Below are positions 17,181-25,701 of a stretch of DNA of 64,000 nt, piece after piece. Source of the stretch: Nioella ostreopsis (GTDB lineage: Bacteria; Pseudomonadota; Alphaproteobacteria; Rhodobacterales; Rhodobacteraceae). A program made the translations under genes and the position numbers. The stretch spans positions 79,556 through 143,555 of the forward strand of contig NZ_RCIQ01000012.1 of the NCBI RefSeq assembly GCF_004000255.1, written 5' to 3'. Below the pieces are notes generated by a model. The model was given only the letters and a program-made list of their open reading frames with translations, had not been told where the DNA came from and ran no database searches. Within the stretch, counting starts at the first letter, position 1; every line of letters starts with the position of its first letter.

Positions 17181-17337
17181 AGATTTGCGTAGGATACGCT
17201 TTCCAGAATGAATTGGAACGAAGCGACAGGCTGCAGCGGGCCAGCTTTCGAAAACAGCCGTCGAAACAACAGATCGAGTGATGGGACGATGAGCCCTGCT
17301 GCGGAGATATCCGCCGCAGATTGGTTAGATACACGCG

Positions 17338-18099
17338 TCAGGTGAAGCGCCGCCTAAGCGCGACATTCACGGCCTCGATCGCGATAACCATGATGATCAC
17401 TGCTATCGTTACGCTCGCCGCTTTATCGTACTGGAACGAGCGCACGTATGTCTGAATGTAGAACCCAATTCCGCCGGCCCCGACGATGCCTAGGACGAGT
17501 GACTCCCGCAAGTTCAACTCGAACCGGAAAATGGTGTCGCGGGCGATGACCGGCGCCATCTGCGGCCAGATTGCGTGGCGAAGACGAAGAATCGGACCGG
17601 CTCCGGCGCTTTCCAACGCAGCGATTGGCGCGCGCTCGACATTGTCGATCGCCTCTGAATAGAACTTTGCCAGCATGCCCGTGGCATGAAACGCAACCGC
17701 GATGATGCCAGGCAATGGTCCTAGCCCCACCGCCCCAACCATTAGCATTGCGACAAGTATCAGGGGAATGGCACGAATGAGCGCGAGCAGCGTACGAACC
17801 AGTCGATAAACGGCAGGCGGAGCCATCGTGTCGGAGGCAAGAATACCGAGCGGTACGGACAGGATGACGGCGCCGAGCGTCCCGACGATGGCGATGCGCA
17901 GTGTTTCTGCGCTGCCGCGCACAATCTCGGACATCACCGTCGGATCCGGGGGGAACATCCGTCCAAGAAAATCAGCAATGCGTGGCGCTGCGGACAGCAA
18001 CCGGGACAGTTCAACATCGGTTGTCACTAAAGACCAGAGCACGGCACCTGCGATAAGCGCGCTGGCCGCAAAACCGCCGACATTCCGCGCGCGCTTCAC
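17338..18099 (-). CDS. phnE: PhnE-like ABC transporter permease
   Basis: Membrane permease of a phosphonate-type ABC importer, 253 aa with about six hydrophobic segments. The inner-membrane permease signature shows as SAGAGPILRLRHAIWPQMAPVI region (EAA-loop position), and VGAGGIGFYIQTYVRSFQYD near the end is typical of PhnE. It is the last gene of a four-gene operon, overlapping the ATPase gene by four bases (ATGA). PhnE-type systems transport phosphonates, phosphite and other small anions; here the genetic partners suggest a metal- or redox-related substrate (see the di-heme cytochrome). Specificity cannot be read from the sequence. Confidence 0.8.
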   Translation of the reverse strand: MKRARNVGGFAASALIAGAVLWSLVTTDVELSRLLSAAPRIADFLGRMFPPDPTVMSEIVRGSAETLRIAIVGTLGAVILSVPLGILASDTMAPPAVYRLVRTLLALIRAIPLILVAMLMVGAVGLGPLPGIIAVAFHATGMLAKFYSEAIDNVERAPIAALESAGAGPILRLRHAIWPQMAPVIARDTIFRFELNLRESLVLGIVGAGGIGFYIQTYVRSFQYDKAASVTIAVIIMVIAIEAVNVALRRRFT

Positions 18100-18878
18100 T
18101 GAACCACCTGCAAAAGAGGGGAAAGCGGATTCTCGGCGTCCTGGTAAAGCTGAACAGTCGCGTCTTCGCTCAAATCTTCAGTGGCCATGTCGAAGACGAT
18201 CCGCCCATTCCGCATACCGATCACCCTTTCAGCAAACCGGCGCGCCAGTTCGGGCTGATGTGAAGAGAAAACCGTGGTTGCACCGCGTTTTCTTGCAGCC
18301 CGGGTGAGAAGCGACAGAATCTCCGCAGCGCGGACGGGGTCAAGATTGCTAACGGGTTCGTCGGCCAGGATCAGCCTTGGTTCCTGTGCCAGACAGCGCG
18401 CAATCGCGACCCTTTGGCGTTGACCGCCGCTTAGGCTATCGACGCGCCTTTCGGCGAGATCCGCGATGCCGCAATCCTCCAACGCTGTCCGGGCGATGGT
18501 CACGTCATTCGGCGACGGGCGCGCCAGGAGGGCGCGGAAGAACTCCATCCGGGCTAGCCGGCCGTTCAGAACATTTCTCAGAACAGTGGAGCGTTCAACG
18601 AGCGCGAATTCCTGAAAGATAAAGCCCGTATCGGCGCGCCGGGCAAGAGGTGGAGCGCGATCGGGATCGAGAGCCGACCCGAGCACCGTTGCGCGGCCAT
18701 GCCAGCCTCGCAGCCGCCCATCGAGCAGCGTCAACAGCGTAGTCTTCCCCGCGCCAGAGGGGCCAAGCAGCGCGATAGCCGCTCCTTCCGGCGTTAAAAG
18801 TGCGACCTCTGCCAATGCGGGCAAGCCCGAGCCAAGATGAGAGAATGCAAGGTCCTCAGTTTGAATTGCGGGTGTCAT
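18096..18878 (-). CDS. phnC: PhnC-like ABC transporter ATPase
   Basis: ATP-hydrolysing subunit of the PhnCDE-like importer, 260 aa. Walker A is GPSGAGKTTLL near residue 39, the Q-loop lies in TGFIFQEFALVERSTVLRN, the ABC signature is LSGGQRQRVAIARCLAQ, Walker B is RLILADEPVSNLDP, and the switch histidine lies in VFSSHQPELARRF. All motifs are intact. It is translationally coupled to both neighbours through four-base overlaps. The C-terminus ends in EDATVQLYQDAENPLSPLLQ, slightly longer than the bare ATPase core. Confidence 0.88.
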   Translation of the reverse strand: MTPAIQTEDLAFSHLGSGLPALAEVALLTPEGAAIALLGPSGAGKTTLLTLLDGRLRGWHGRATVLGSALDPDRAPPLARRADTGFIFQEFALVERSTVLRNVLNGRLARMEFFRALLARPSPNDVTIARTALEDCGIADLAERRVDSLSGGQRQRVAIARCLAQEPRLILADEPVSNLDPVRAAEILSLLTRAARKRGATTVFSSHQPELARRFAERVIGMRNGRIVFDMATEDLSEDATVQLYQDAENPLSPLLQVVQ

Positions 18879-19753
18879 CGCAGCAACCCATATCGACTGG
18901 CCATGGCACGAACGCCTTCAAACGCTGTTGGATCGGCAGTAACATACCCATCGGGACCGTAGAGATAGCGCAGCATCTCGCTGTTTTCATCTTCGTTGAG
19001 CCTCAGCATCGCCGCAACAAAACTTGCCTGCACCTCAGCGTCGAGACCCGGGCGGGCGATCACAACATGGCTTGGGATAGTCTCGCTCTCTGCGATCCAT
19101 GTCACTTGAGACTGCTGGTCAGGTGAAAGGAGCAAATCTGCAAACTGGCTGGCCCCTGCCGCATCGACGAGCCCTTCGGCCATCGCCTGCATCGCCTGCT
19201 GATAGCCCCCTGCGAAAAACATTCTGCCAAAAAACGTGTCGGCATCAGCCAAGCTTGCAATCAACCCTGCACGCTCGAACTCGGCCAATGGGTAGAGGTA
19301 GCCCGATTCCGAAACAGGATCGGCAAAGGCGATGTCGCGACCACGAAGATCGGCCAGGGTTTCGATGCCACTATCCCTGCGGACGAATACGCGGCCCGTA
19401 TAGCTCGGCGAACCGCGGTAAATCTCGGACAGGAGCGGCACCGCCCCGATCTCGGCTTCGGCCAGAACGAAGGGCAGTGCCCCCATAAATGAAATGTCAG
19501 CGTCGCCATTGCGCAGTGCCTCGACAGCGGCGGCATGGTCGATGGTCACGAAGCCCTCCACCTCCACGCCGATTTCGGCGGACAACCAGCCGGTGATGGC
19601 CTCGATATCTCCAAGGAGTTTTTGCGGATTCTCCTGCGGGATGAAAGCAAGGCGAAGCGTTTCAGTTTGTGCCATGGCTGGCACTGCCAGCAAGGCGCAC
19701 GCTCCCGCAGCGGATTGGGCCAGAAGATGACGGCGGGTCAGCAGTAGGTTCAT
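18875..19753 (-). CDS. phnD: PhnD-like periplasmic substrate-binding protein
   Basis: Solute-binding protein of the importer, 292 aa. It begins with a twin-arginine-like signal (TRRHLLAQSAAGACALLAVP, then AMAQ). The PhnD pattern is clear: LRLAFIPQENPQKLLGDIEA, DADISFMGALPFVLA, ADLRGRDIAFADPVSESGYL. Members of this family bind phosphonates, phosphite and similar anions. Its gene overlaps both the preceding cytochrome gene and the ATPase gene by ATGA, so binding protein and cytochrome are made together. The ligand is unknown; operon context with a DtxR-type regulator argues for a metal-related compound rather than phosphonate. Confidence 0.82.
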   Translation of the reverse strand: MNLLLTRRHLLAQSAAGACALLAVPAMAQTETLRLAFIPQENPQKLLGDIEAITGWLSAEIGVEVEGFVTIDHAAAVEALRNGDADISFMGALPFVLAEAEIGAVPLLSEIYRGSPSYTGRVFVRRDSGIETLADLRGRDIAFADPVSESGYLYPLAEFERAGLIASLADADTFFGRMFFAGGYQQAMQAMAEGLVDAAGASQFADLLLSPDQQSQVTWIAESETIPSHVVIARPGLDAEVQASFVAAMLRLNEDENSEMLRYLYGPDGYVTADPTAFEGVRAMASRYGLLR

Positions 19754-21633
19754 CAGAACGCCCTTTCTTCGATGGCTTGCGCTTCGCCCTGAAAGGCCGC
19801 CCAGCTTGCCTCTGCAGCAGGCCAGTCACCAGCGCGAACAGCTGTGCCAACTTCAGCAAGGTGCGCCGCCAATGAATAGACTTCGGGGCGCGCGGACAGA
19901 TTGGCCATCGTCCCGGCATCCGCCGCAAGATCCGAAGCGACGCTATCGGTCAGAAGCAGGATGTGGTGGATGTCTCGCCGCAGCAGAAGCGTGTCGAGTG
20001 TCGATGCAAAGGTGGTCAACTCAGCGAAAGCCAGCCGGAAGGGGGTGTTTTCGTCATCAAACTGCTCGTAAGGCTCATCCGCGGCACCGACGGCTTCGAG
20101 ATAGGCGGTCAGATCATCTCTCTCAGCGCCGGACAGTCCAAGCGCATTTGTATCGTCGAACCAGTCCACAACGGCTGCGAGCGTTGGCAACGAGCCGTCG
20201 TGAAAATAGGGCGCGGTGTAAACCGTTCCCAACAAGGTCGGCGTGTCAAGCGCCCCTGCGCGCGCGTCCTGATAGGCTGGTGCAACCGATCCGATATCAT
20301 GCGCCTGCCGGTCGAGGAAATTCCCGTCCGGGACGTGACAACTTGCGCAGGACCTGCCCCCGAGTCCATCGAAAGGCCGGTTGAAAATCTCTTCACCCTG
20401 CCGCGCAGCTTCGGAGGCAGCGGCAGTCAATTGCCCATCTCCGGTCAGCAGAGAATTTGGCAGAAAGTCAAACTCCGTCATGTAGGCGACGATGGCATCC
20501 AGCATGAAAGGTGTCGGCTCTGCACCCGCGAACTCATTGACGATCACATTGCGTGTGAAGTCGCGGAGGCTGGCGAAGCGACCGTCGCGACCATAGGGGC
20601 CAGTGAAGCGAAGACCGCGCAAGCTGGGAATGTCGATCGGGTCATCGCGCCGGTCATTGAACATCGGATTGAAGAAAGCGCCGTCCACATCCACCGCGCC
20701 GGGCTGATGGCTGGCACCGGGGATGAAAAAGCGCTGATTGATGTCCGAGCGGTTGTGGCAGGACGAGCAAGCAATCCCAAGCTCGCGTGCTGGTCCGCTG
20801 AAAATCTCGGGGCTATCAAACAGCATGTCGCCATATGCAATCAGCGGCAAATCGGTTTCATCGATTCCCTGCTCTTCAAAGCCCAGAACCAGACGTGGCA
20901 AGGGATCCTGATCGAATATGTCAGAGCCGGGTGGCAGCGTTACAGGGATGGCAACGGCGTGGCCTCCAAGGGCGACGGTTTCGGGCACAGCGCTCAGCGT
21001 GTCACGCGGCGCGAAGGAGTGAATGAGATAGTTAGCAGCAAGGTAGTCTGAAATGACCGCGCGCGAGGCTTGCATGGCGTCGCGGTCCGGCTGAACGACA
21101 GCGACACCAAGTACGCCGGCGGAGCCTGTTGCGCTTGCCATTTCCAGCCAGGCAAGGCCGATCTCCCGCGCGGCGTCTGGGTCGGCGGCGGCAATGTGGT
21201 CGGCAAATGCCCGGTAGAGTTCCTGTGCCGCGCCGACGGCTTGTTGGGCCGCTGCAGGAGTTTCGGCCGCGAGTGCTTCGTCCAATTCCTCGTTGATGCG
21301 TACGGCAATCAGTCGTGTCGCCTCCGAAAAAACGGCCTGGCGATCCTCGCTTGCAATCGCGGCTATCAGTTGATCAGTCTCCACATCGCTTTCAGCCTCA
21401 AGCCACTGAAAAGCGCCCTGCGCGAACTGGGACTGGTGATAAGGTTCGAACCACGCCCGCTCCAACTCATCCCACGGGACCGGGGTTAGATTGCCCAGAA
21501 ACAAGGTCAACCGGTAGGCAGCCGCTTCGGGAATCCAGGGGGCTTCCTGGACCGGAGTTGCCGATGTAGGGCCACTAGCAAGACCAGCGCCAAGCGCTAC
21601 ACCAATCACAAGAGTGGAAAACTTGTGGAACAC
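19753..21633 (-). CDS. exported di-heme cytochrome c (MauG/peroxidase-like) with N-terminal helical extension
   Basis: Periplasmic protein of about 626 aa with signal peptide (FSTLVIGVALGAGLASG). Two heme attachment motifs, CSSCH near residue 289 and CASCH near 429, lie in a cytochrome-c-peroxidase/MauG-type fold (IDIPSLRGLRFTGPYGRDGR, DTPTLLGTVYTAPYFHDGSL). About 230 residues before the first heme are helical and acidic, without confident family; they are reminiscent of periplasmic iron-handling proteins. I choose the GTG start because GGAG precedes it and the signal peptide then begins at once; a TTG six codons earlier abuts a likely operator. First gene of the operon with phnDCE. Probable electron transfer or metal oxidation coupled to uptake is inference. 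Confidence 0.8.
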   Translation of the reverse strand: MFHKFSTLVIGVALGAGLASGPTSATPVQEAPWIPEAAAYRLTLFLGNLTPVPWDELERAWFEPYHQSQFAQGAFQWLEAESDVETDQLIAAIASEDRQAVFSEATRLIAVRINEELDEALAAETPAAAQQAVGAAQELYRAFADHIAAADPDAAREIGLAWLEMASATGSAGVLGVAVVQPDRDAMQASRAVISDYLAANYLIHSFAPRDTLSAVPETVALGGHAVAIPVTLPPGSDIFDQDPLPRLVLGFEEQGIDETDLPLIAYGDMLFDSPEIFSGPARELGIACSSCHNRSDINQRFFIPGASHQPGAVDVDGAFFNPMFNDRRDDPIDIPSLRGLRFTGPYGRDGRFASLRDFTRNVIVNEFAGAEPTPFMLDAIVAYMTEFDFLPNSLLTGDGQLTAAASEAARQGEEIFNRPFDGLGGRSCASCHVPDGNFLDRQAHDIGSVAPAYQDARAGALDTPTLLGTVYTAPYFHDGSLPTLAAVVDWFDDTNALGLSGAERDDLTAYLEAVGAADEPYEQFDDENTPFRLAFAELTTFASTLDTLLLRRDIHHILLLTDSVASDLAADAGTMANLSARPEVYSLAAHLAEVGTAVRAGDWPAAEASWAAFQGEAQAIEERAF

Positions 21634-21652
21634 ACGTAATCTCCGATCCAAA

Positions 21653-21668
21653 GTTAGATGAGGCTAAC
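21653..21668. promoter_or_regulatory. DtxR/MntR-type operator candidate
   Basis: GTTAG and CTAAC form an inverted repeat with a six-base centre between the divergent cytochrome gene and the DtxR-family gene. TTGACA at 21691-21696 on the minus strand is a good -35 element, placing the repeat around the transcription start of the cytochrome-phn operon, as expected for metal-dependent repression. GTTAG...CTAAC resembles the TTAGG-containing sites of MntR/DtxR proteins. Confidence 0.5.
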
Positions 21669-21724
21669 ATATCTACCCGAGGCGAATAGTTGTCAATCAA
21701 TTGTTGTTCCGGCATTGTCCCCCC

Positions 21725-22186
21725 ATGACGAACCAACCTTCAAATTTTCGTGACGACACTGCCGCTTATGCGCGGGATCCCGAGGAACAAGCCGATGGGT
21801 TCGCAACCGTGCGAAAGGCGCATGAGAGCGAAATGGCTGAGGACTACGTTGAGTTGATTGCCGAACTTATTGAAGTTCAGGGGGAAGCACGTCCGGTCGA
21901 TATTGCCGAGCGTTTTGGGGTGAAACCGCCAACTGTCACCAAGAATATCTCGCGCTTGAAAGCAGCAGGCCTAGTTCGCCGCGAGCGATATCGTTCGATT
22001 TTTCTGACTGACGAGGGGCAAGCGCTTGCCGATGCGTGCAGGCGGCGACACAGAATCGTGGTCGCATTCCTAATCAATCTCGGAATTGACCAGGAAACAG
22101 CCGAGCGCGATGCGGAGGGGATCGAGCATCATGTGAGCGAGGCGACTCTAGCAGCCTTCCAGCGTGCCATTGATGCATCATCCTGA
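21725..22186 (+). CDS. DtxR/MntR-family metal-dependent regulator
   Basis: Transcription factor of 153 aa with the winged-helix DNA-binding domain (DYVELIAELIEVQGEARPVD, then AERFGVKPPTVTKNISRLKA) and the dimerisation/metal-binding helices (RRRHRIVVAFLINLGIDQET, ERDAEGIEHHVSE). His, Glu and Asp residues in the last block (AEGIEHHVSE) are the usual metal ligands. There is no SH3 extension, as in MntR. It is divergent from the cytochrome/PhnDCE operon across a 91-base gap holding an inverted repeat, so it most likely represses that operon when Mn or Fe is sufficient. No ribosome site is visible before the ATG; a TTG at 21701 is an alternative. Confidence 0.85.
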   Translation: MTNQPSNFRDDTAAYARDPEEQADGFATVRKAHESEMAEDYVELIAELIEVQGEARPVDIAERFGVKPPTVTKNISRLKAAGLVRRERYRSIFLTDEGQALADACRRRHRIVVAFLINLGIDQETAERDAEGIEHHVSEATLAAFQRAIDASS

Positions 22187-22216
22187 GCATGGATGATTGG
22201 GGAGTACCGTGAAAAG

Positions 22217-22384
22217 TTAACCGAAAAGCCTTGCTAAAAGGAATACTGCAAAAACGGCCAGCAGGCCGAAGGCTATGGCCGAGACAGCTGCATACTGCGC
22301 GATATCGAGCCTGTTACCACCGCGCTTTTTTGCCAACAAGCCTCCCCAGACTGCGCCACCGACAACGCTTAAGACTACGAGCAT
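22217..22384 (-). CDS. 55-aa membrane protein
   Basis: A short gene with a strong ribosome site (GGAGGAAAGCTA before ATG). The product has two hydrophobic segments, residues 1-18 (VVLSVVGGAVWGGLLA) and 32-53 (AAVSAIAFGLLAVFAVFLLA), separated by a basic loop KKRGGNRLDIAQY. I recall similar tiny proteins in Rhodobacteraceae, often unannotated or misnamed apolipoprotein acyltransferase; function unknown. Two helices with a basic cytoplasmic loop would fit a regulator of a membrane transporter, but this is speculation. It is convergent with the DtxR-type gene. Confidence 0.6.
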   Translation of the reverse strand: MLVVLSVVGGAVWGGLLAKKRGGNRLDIAQYAAVSAIAFGLLAVFAVFLLARLFG

Positions 22385-22638
22385 TAGCTTTCCTCCGGAT
22401 GCGATCGCCGCTTACCGCCAGCAAGCCAGGCGAACGAAACTCGCGCTCGTCCCGCCAGCCCTTTGATCGTGGATGAGGTAATGCGTTTTCCCCTGCTTGA
22501 TGTCGAGGGGGCAAGGACATTTCTTCACATCTCGCGCGGAGTTGACTGGACTTTGGTTTTTGCAACCGCTCTTGTTTACTGGAATTTAGTCAGCACATCT
22601 GTGCTCTGGAATACCAAATCTTGGAGGGAAGCAGGCTC

Positions 22639-23310
22639 ATGCTGACCAGGCGCCATTTTATCGTGACAGCTGCGGCGATGTTTTCGCCAGCGATTGCCGT
22701 CCCAGCACTTGCAACCACATGGCCAACCGAAACGCAACGGGCTGACTGGGATGCACAAGTTACGCCGCCGAACTACGATCCGGCCACAACGAACCCCTGG
22801 GGTTTGCACCCACGGTTGCTGCCGCAGCGGGTCGAAGCGCGAGCCGATCTTTCGCCTGGCGACATCCACGTCGATGCAGTGGCTCGGTATCTCTATCACA
22901 TTGAAGAGGGCGGAACCGCCATGCGATATGGCGTGGCTATCGGTCGATCAGGTCTTTACGAGCCGGGCACCTACACAATCCGTCGCAAGGTTGAATGGCC
23001 GCATTGGATGCCGACAGCGGCTATGATCCAACGCGAACCCGAGTTCTATTCTCAATATGAGAACGGAATGGAGCCTGGCCCGCAGAATGCCTTGGGGTCG
23101 CGTGCTCTCTATCTCTATGTTGGCGACAGGGATACATATCTTCGCATCCACGGCACTCCCTATCCTCGTTCGATAGGATCTCGCGCAAGTTCGGGCTGTG
23201 TGCGCATGGTCATGCCCCATATTAATGACCTCTACGAACAGGTTCAGGTCGGAGTTACCGCCCATCTCTATCCAGCTAATGGAGACGGCCGCGCATCGGC
23301 GCATAGTTGA
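22639..23310 (+). CDS. L,D-transpeptidase (YkuD family)
   Basis: Periplasmic peptidoglycan cross-linking or lipoprotein-attaching enzyme, 223 aa. A Tat-like signal TRRHFIVTAAAMFSPAIA opens the protein. The catalytic YkuD motif is near the C-terminus: IHGTPYPRSIGSRASSGCVR, with the nucleophilic Cys in SSGC and the conserved His in IHG. The preceding AMRYGVAIGRSGLYEPGTY block is standard for the family. The start ATG lies 12 bases after GGAGGG. It is convergent with the periplasmic operon to its right; with the M23 peptidase of that operon it suggests envelope remodelling as part of the metal response. Confidence 0.88.
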   Translation: MLTRRHFIVTAAAMFSPAIAVPALATTWPTETQRADWDAQVTPPNYDPATTNPWGLHPRLLPQRVEARADLSPGDIHVDAVARYLYHIEEGGTAMRYGVAIGRSGLYEPGTYTIRRKVEWPHWMPTAAMIQREPEFYSQYENGMEPGPQNALGSRALYLYVGDRDTYLRIHGTPYPRSIGSRASSGCVRMVMPHINDLYEQVQVGVTAHLYPANGDGRASAHS

Positions 23311-23442
23311 TCGGTTCGGATTTACCGGCGTTTCGGAGCCGTGCGGTGGCAAGGCTCGCGAGGGATGTTGGCATTCCGGCAACACGTGAGGTGTCAATCA
23401 TAGGCCTGACGTTCCGGAAGAAATTGCAGACGAATTTGTCCG

Positions 23443-23757
23443 CTAATTGGCCGCGGGAAGGTCAGCCTCACGCCTTGTACAAATCGAGCGTCCAGAGGCG
23501 GTTAACAGCGGCAGCATTGTCGTCTCGACGGGTCCAACATGTTGGTACCAGTAGCACCCGTCGTCGGGCCGCAGTCGTACGGCCTGAAGATTTTGATAGG
23601 ATGCGGCAATTGCGACGACCTGCTCCGGCAATTCCTCCATGTAGTTCTGTTGAGTGGCGGACGTGTCGGTAACTGGCACAGCACAGGCCCCGAGCGAAAG
23701 GAATACGGCAGCAGACAAGGTCCCCTTGCAGAATGCAGATATCCACCCGCCAACCAT
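23443..23757 (-). CDS. small lipoprotein, 104 aa
   Basis: Putative outer- or inner-membrane-anchored lipoprotein. The signal sequence ends in the lipobox LSLGAC (Cys about residue 24). The mature part has four more features: TQQNYMEELPEQVVAIAASY, two cysteines (DDGCYWYQH and SICTRREA) that could form a disulfide, and an aromatic-rich middle. No family recognised. It lies 105 bases downstream of the DUF411 gene on the same strand and may be the last gene of the long periplasmic operon. An earlier in-frame ATG at 23859 would add 34 residues without signal character, so the internal ATG is chosen. Confidence 0.6.
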   Translation of the reverse strand: MVGGWISAFCKGTLSAAVFLSLGACAVPVTDTSATQQNYMEELPEQVVAIAASYQNLQAVRLRPDDGCYWYQHVGPVETTMLPLLTASGRSICTRREADLPAAN

Positions 23758-23862
23758 TGGGTTTTCCAGACGCCCGCCCGCACAATTCCCAGCCTCTTCT
23801 ATTAGAGTTCCGTGAATGTTTGTCACTGATATGCCGCCTGATTGTGTGCTGCTCTGCATAGA

Positions 23863-24318
23863 TCAAATTCCTTGATAGCTTGCGAAAATCTCGGTCGATC
23901 CGTCCCGGTTTATGAGGAAGACATCGTATGCATCTGCGCGCCGACTCTGATCCATACCTGGCGATCCGAGCGGCATGCCCGGCACAGCCAGTCCTATGGC
24001 GTCTGGGCGTTCCTCCAGCAAACGGCGAATTTCTGTAGCGGGAACATGGCCTTCAATAACGTATCCGTCCACAAGCCCCGTGTGGCACGAAATCATGCGC
24101 TGTGGCACGCCGTTCTCCAGCTTGAACCGAACCAGAAGCCCCGCGAACATGTCTTGCCCGGTTGGAGCGAAGTCGTTCTCTTCCAAGTGCTCCATCCAGG
24201 CAAGGCAACAGCCGCATCCATTGGTCTTGTAGACTTCGATTGGCATCGCCTGTGCAAGGGCTTCCGCCGTTGGGAAAAGGGTTAGGGCAAACGCGAGTGC
24301 CGCAAGGGGTCGCTTCAT
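23863..24318 (-). CDS. DUF411 periplasmic metal-binding protein
   Basis: Exported protein of 151 aa with signal peptide (LAALAFALTLFPTAEALAQA). The DUF411 signature is YKTNGCGCCLAWMEHLEEN, with a CxCC cluster, followed by MISCHTGLVDGYVIEGHVPA. DUF411 proteins appear in copper and silver resistance clusters and are thought to bind or hand over metal in the periplasm. Four bases separate it from the M23 peptidase gene, so it belongs to the same transcript. Cys, His and Met residues typical of copper binding are preserved. Confidence 0.85.
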   Translation of the reverse strand: MKRPLAALAFALTLFPTAEALAQAMPIEVYKTNGCGCCLAWMEHLEENDFAPTGQDMFAGLLVRFKLENGVPQRMISCHTGLVDGYVIEGHVPATEIRRLLEERPDAIGLAVPGMPLGSPGMDQSRRADAYDVFLINRDGSTEIFASYQGI

Positions 24319-24321
24319 GGA

Positions 24322-25701
24322 TTAAATCCTTTCGATGTCGCTTGAGAAGCCCATGCCGGCGAGTTGCTCGTCGAGCATGGCGCGCGCTTCGTTAAGACGC
24401 GAGAGCGCGGCAGCATCCAGCGCTTCACTTTCCACGCCCGTTATGAGGCGTTCGTCGGAGAGAGGATCGGTGGGGCGGCCATCCACACGTACTTCGTAGT
24501 GCAGATTCGGTCCCGTTGCAGTGCCGGATTCACCAACGCGGCCAATCGTGTCCCCCGCAGCCACGGACTGGCCGACGGCGAGGCCCTCGGGGACGGCGCT
24601 CAGATGGGCATATCGGGTCATGGTCTCGGACCCGTGAGCAATCTCGACGACGCGACCATAGCCACCGCGAAGCCCGATGAAGCTGACTTGGCCAGGGGCA
24701 GTTGCAAAAACCGGTGTTCCGTGGGGAGCGGCGAAATCGACGCCTGTATGCATGCGCGTACTACCGTAGATCGGATGCGTCCGGCGCCCAAAGACCGAGC
24801 TGAGACGCGCGCCCGCAACGGGTTGGGCGAAGACCCGAATTATTTCTCCGTCACGATAGATAGTTGCGCGACCTGACTCATCCCCGGGCCAAACAATCTC
24901 GAAGACTGTGTCACCGAGGTCAAGCGCCACGAAGGTCAGACTCGGCTGGCCAATGATCTCGTTTCCAACCCGTGCCTCCTGCCACATCAGCCGCAAGGTT
25001 TCACCGCCCCTCAGATCACGCCGGAAGTCAAATGTTCCACCCAGCATCTGTGCGAGATCGACCGCGAAGCGTGCTGGCATTCCGGCCTCGTCGAGTGCTG
25101 CAAAGACAGAACTTTCGATACGCGCCTCTCCCGCGCGGATCACCAGTTCGGGCTGAGGAACAAGGACGCGTGTCTCAACTTCGGTGCCAAAAACCGCTTC
25201 AATACGGACGCCGCCATCCAATTCCAGAAGGACGCTGTGCAGACGGGATTCCGGACGGGTCGTCACGACGGTGAGACCATGTCCCGGACGCAGGCGCCGC
25301 AGATCGTATTCTGCCCCAAGCGCCAGCGCGACCTCGGCCCTGTCTGTGGCCCCGAGTTCGGCATCTGCCAGCACCCCATCGAGCGTTTCACCCGGAGCGA
25401 AATCACGCGACCAGGATAGGAGTGGCGGCTCTATGACAGGGAGCGACTCCTCGACACTCGCGGCGACGGGAAGCGGCGGCGGGGGTGTAAGTTCGGGCCG
25501 CGTTTGCACTTGGGAAACACTCAAGTCGACAATCGGCGCCTCAGAAAGCTCAGGAGAAGTGACGGTTTCCGGAACCCACCGAATGGCGGCTGCGAGCGAG
25601 GGCGGGACGGGTTCAACTTGCCGGACGCTCCAAATTGCAAAGGCAATGGCTGAAACGACACCCGCTGATGCAACCCCGGAAACCAGATACCATTGTTTCA
25701 T
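24322..25701 (-). CDS. M23-family metalloendopeptidase, membrane anchored
   Basis: Envelope peptidase of 459 aa, probably cleaving peptidoglycan cross-links. Residues 5-27 form a membrane anchor (VSGVASAGVVSAIAFAIW), then a proline-rich linker. The middle contains the SH3/LysM-like preceding domain (GETLDGVLADAELGATDRAE). The C-terminal LytM domain has the zinc ligands in HTGVDFAAPHGTPVF (HxxxD), YAHLSAVPEGL and LHYEVRVDGRPTDP (HxE/H position). The last HxH motif reads as H-Y-E, a variation on the usual HxH, so one ligand should be checked. Stop and start overlap with the SCO gene upstream by four bases. Confidence 0.82.
   Translation of the reverse strand: MKQWYLVSGVASAGVVSAIAFAIWSVRQVEPVPPSLAAAIRWVPETVTSPELSEAPIVDLSVSQVQTRPELTPPPPLPVAASVEESLPVIEPPLLSWSRDFAPGETLDGVLADAELGATDRAEVALALGAEYDLRRLRPGHGLTVVTTRPESRLHSVLLELDGGVRIEAVFGTEVETRVLVPQPELVIRAGEARIESSVFAALDEAGMPARFAVDLAQMLGGTFDFRRDLRGGETLRLMWQEARVGNEIIGQPSLTFVALDLGDTVFEIVWPGDESGRATIYRDGEIIRVFAQPVAGARLSSVFGRRTHPIYGSTRMHTGVDFAAPHGTPVFATAPGQVSFIGLRGGYGRVVEIAHGSETMTRYAHLSAVPEGLAVGQSVAAGDTIGRVGESGTATGPNLHYEVRVDGRPTDPLSDERLITGVESEALDAAALSRLNEARAMLDEQLAGMGFSSDIERI

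Noticed and set aside
17299..17319. Hairpin CTGCGG...CCGCAG after the phn-like operon as terminator
   Set aside because: Stem is only six bases with a nine-base loop and no T-run on the minus strand; too weak to call.
17338..19753. Phosphonate uptake as the definite role of the PhnCDE-like genes
   Set aside because: No C-P lyase or phosphonatase genes are present, and the operon contains a di-heme cytochrome and a DtxR-type regulator.
19963..21051. 362-codon plus-strand frame inside the di-heme cytochrome gene
   Set aside because: Lies entirely opposite a gene with two heme motifs and a signal peptide; composition is that of an antisense shadow.
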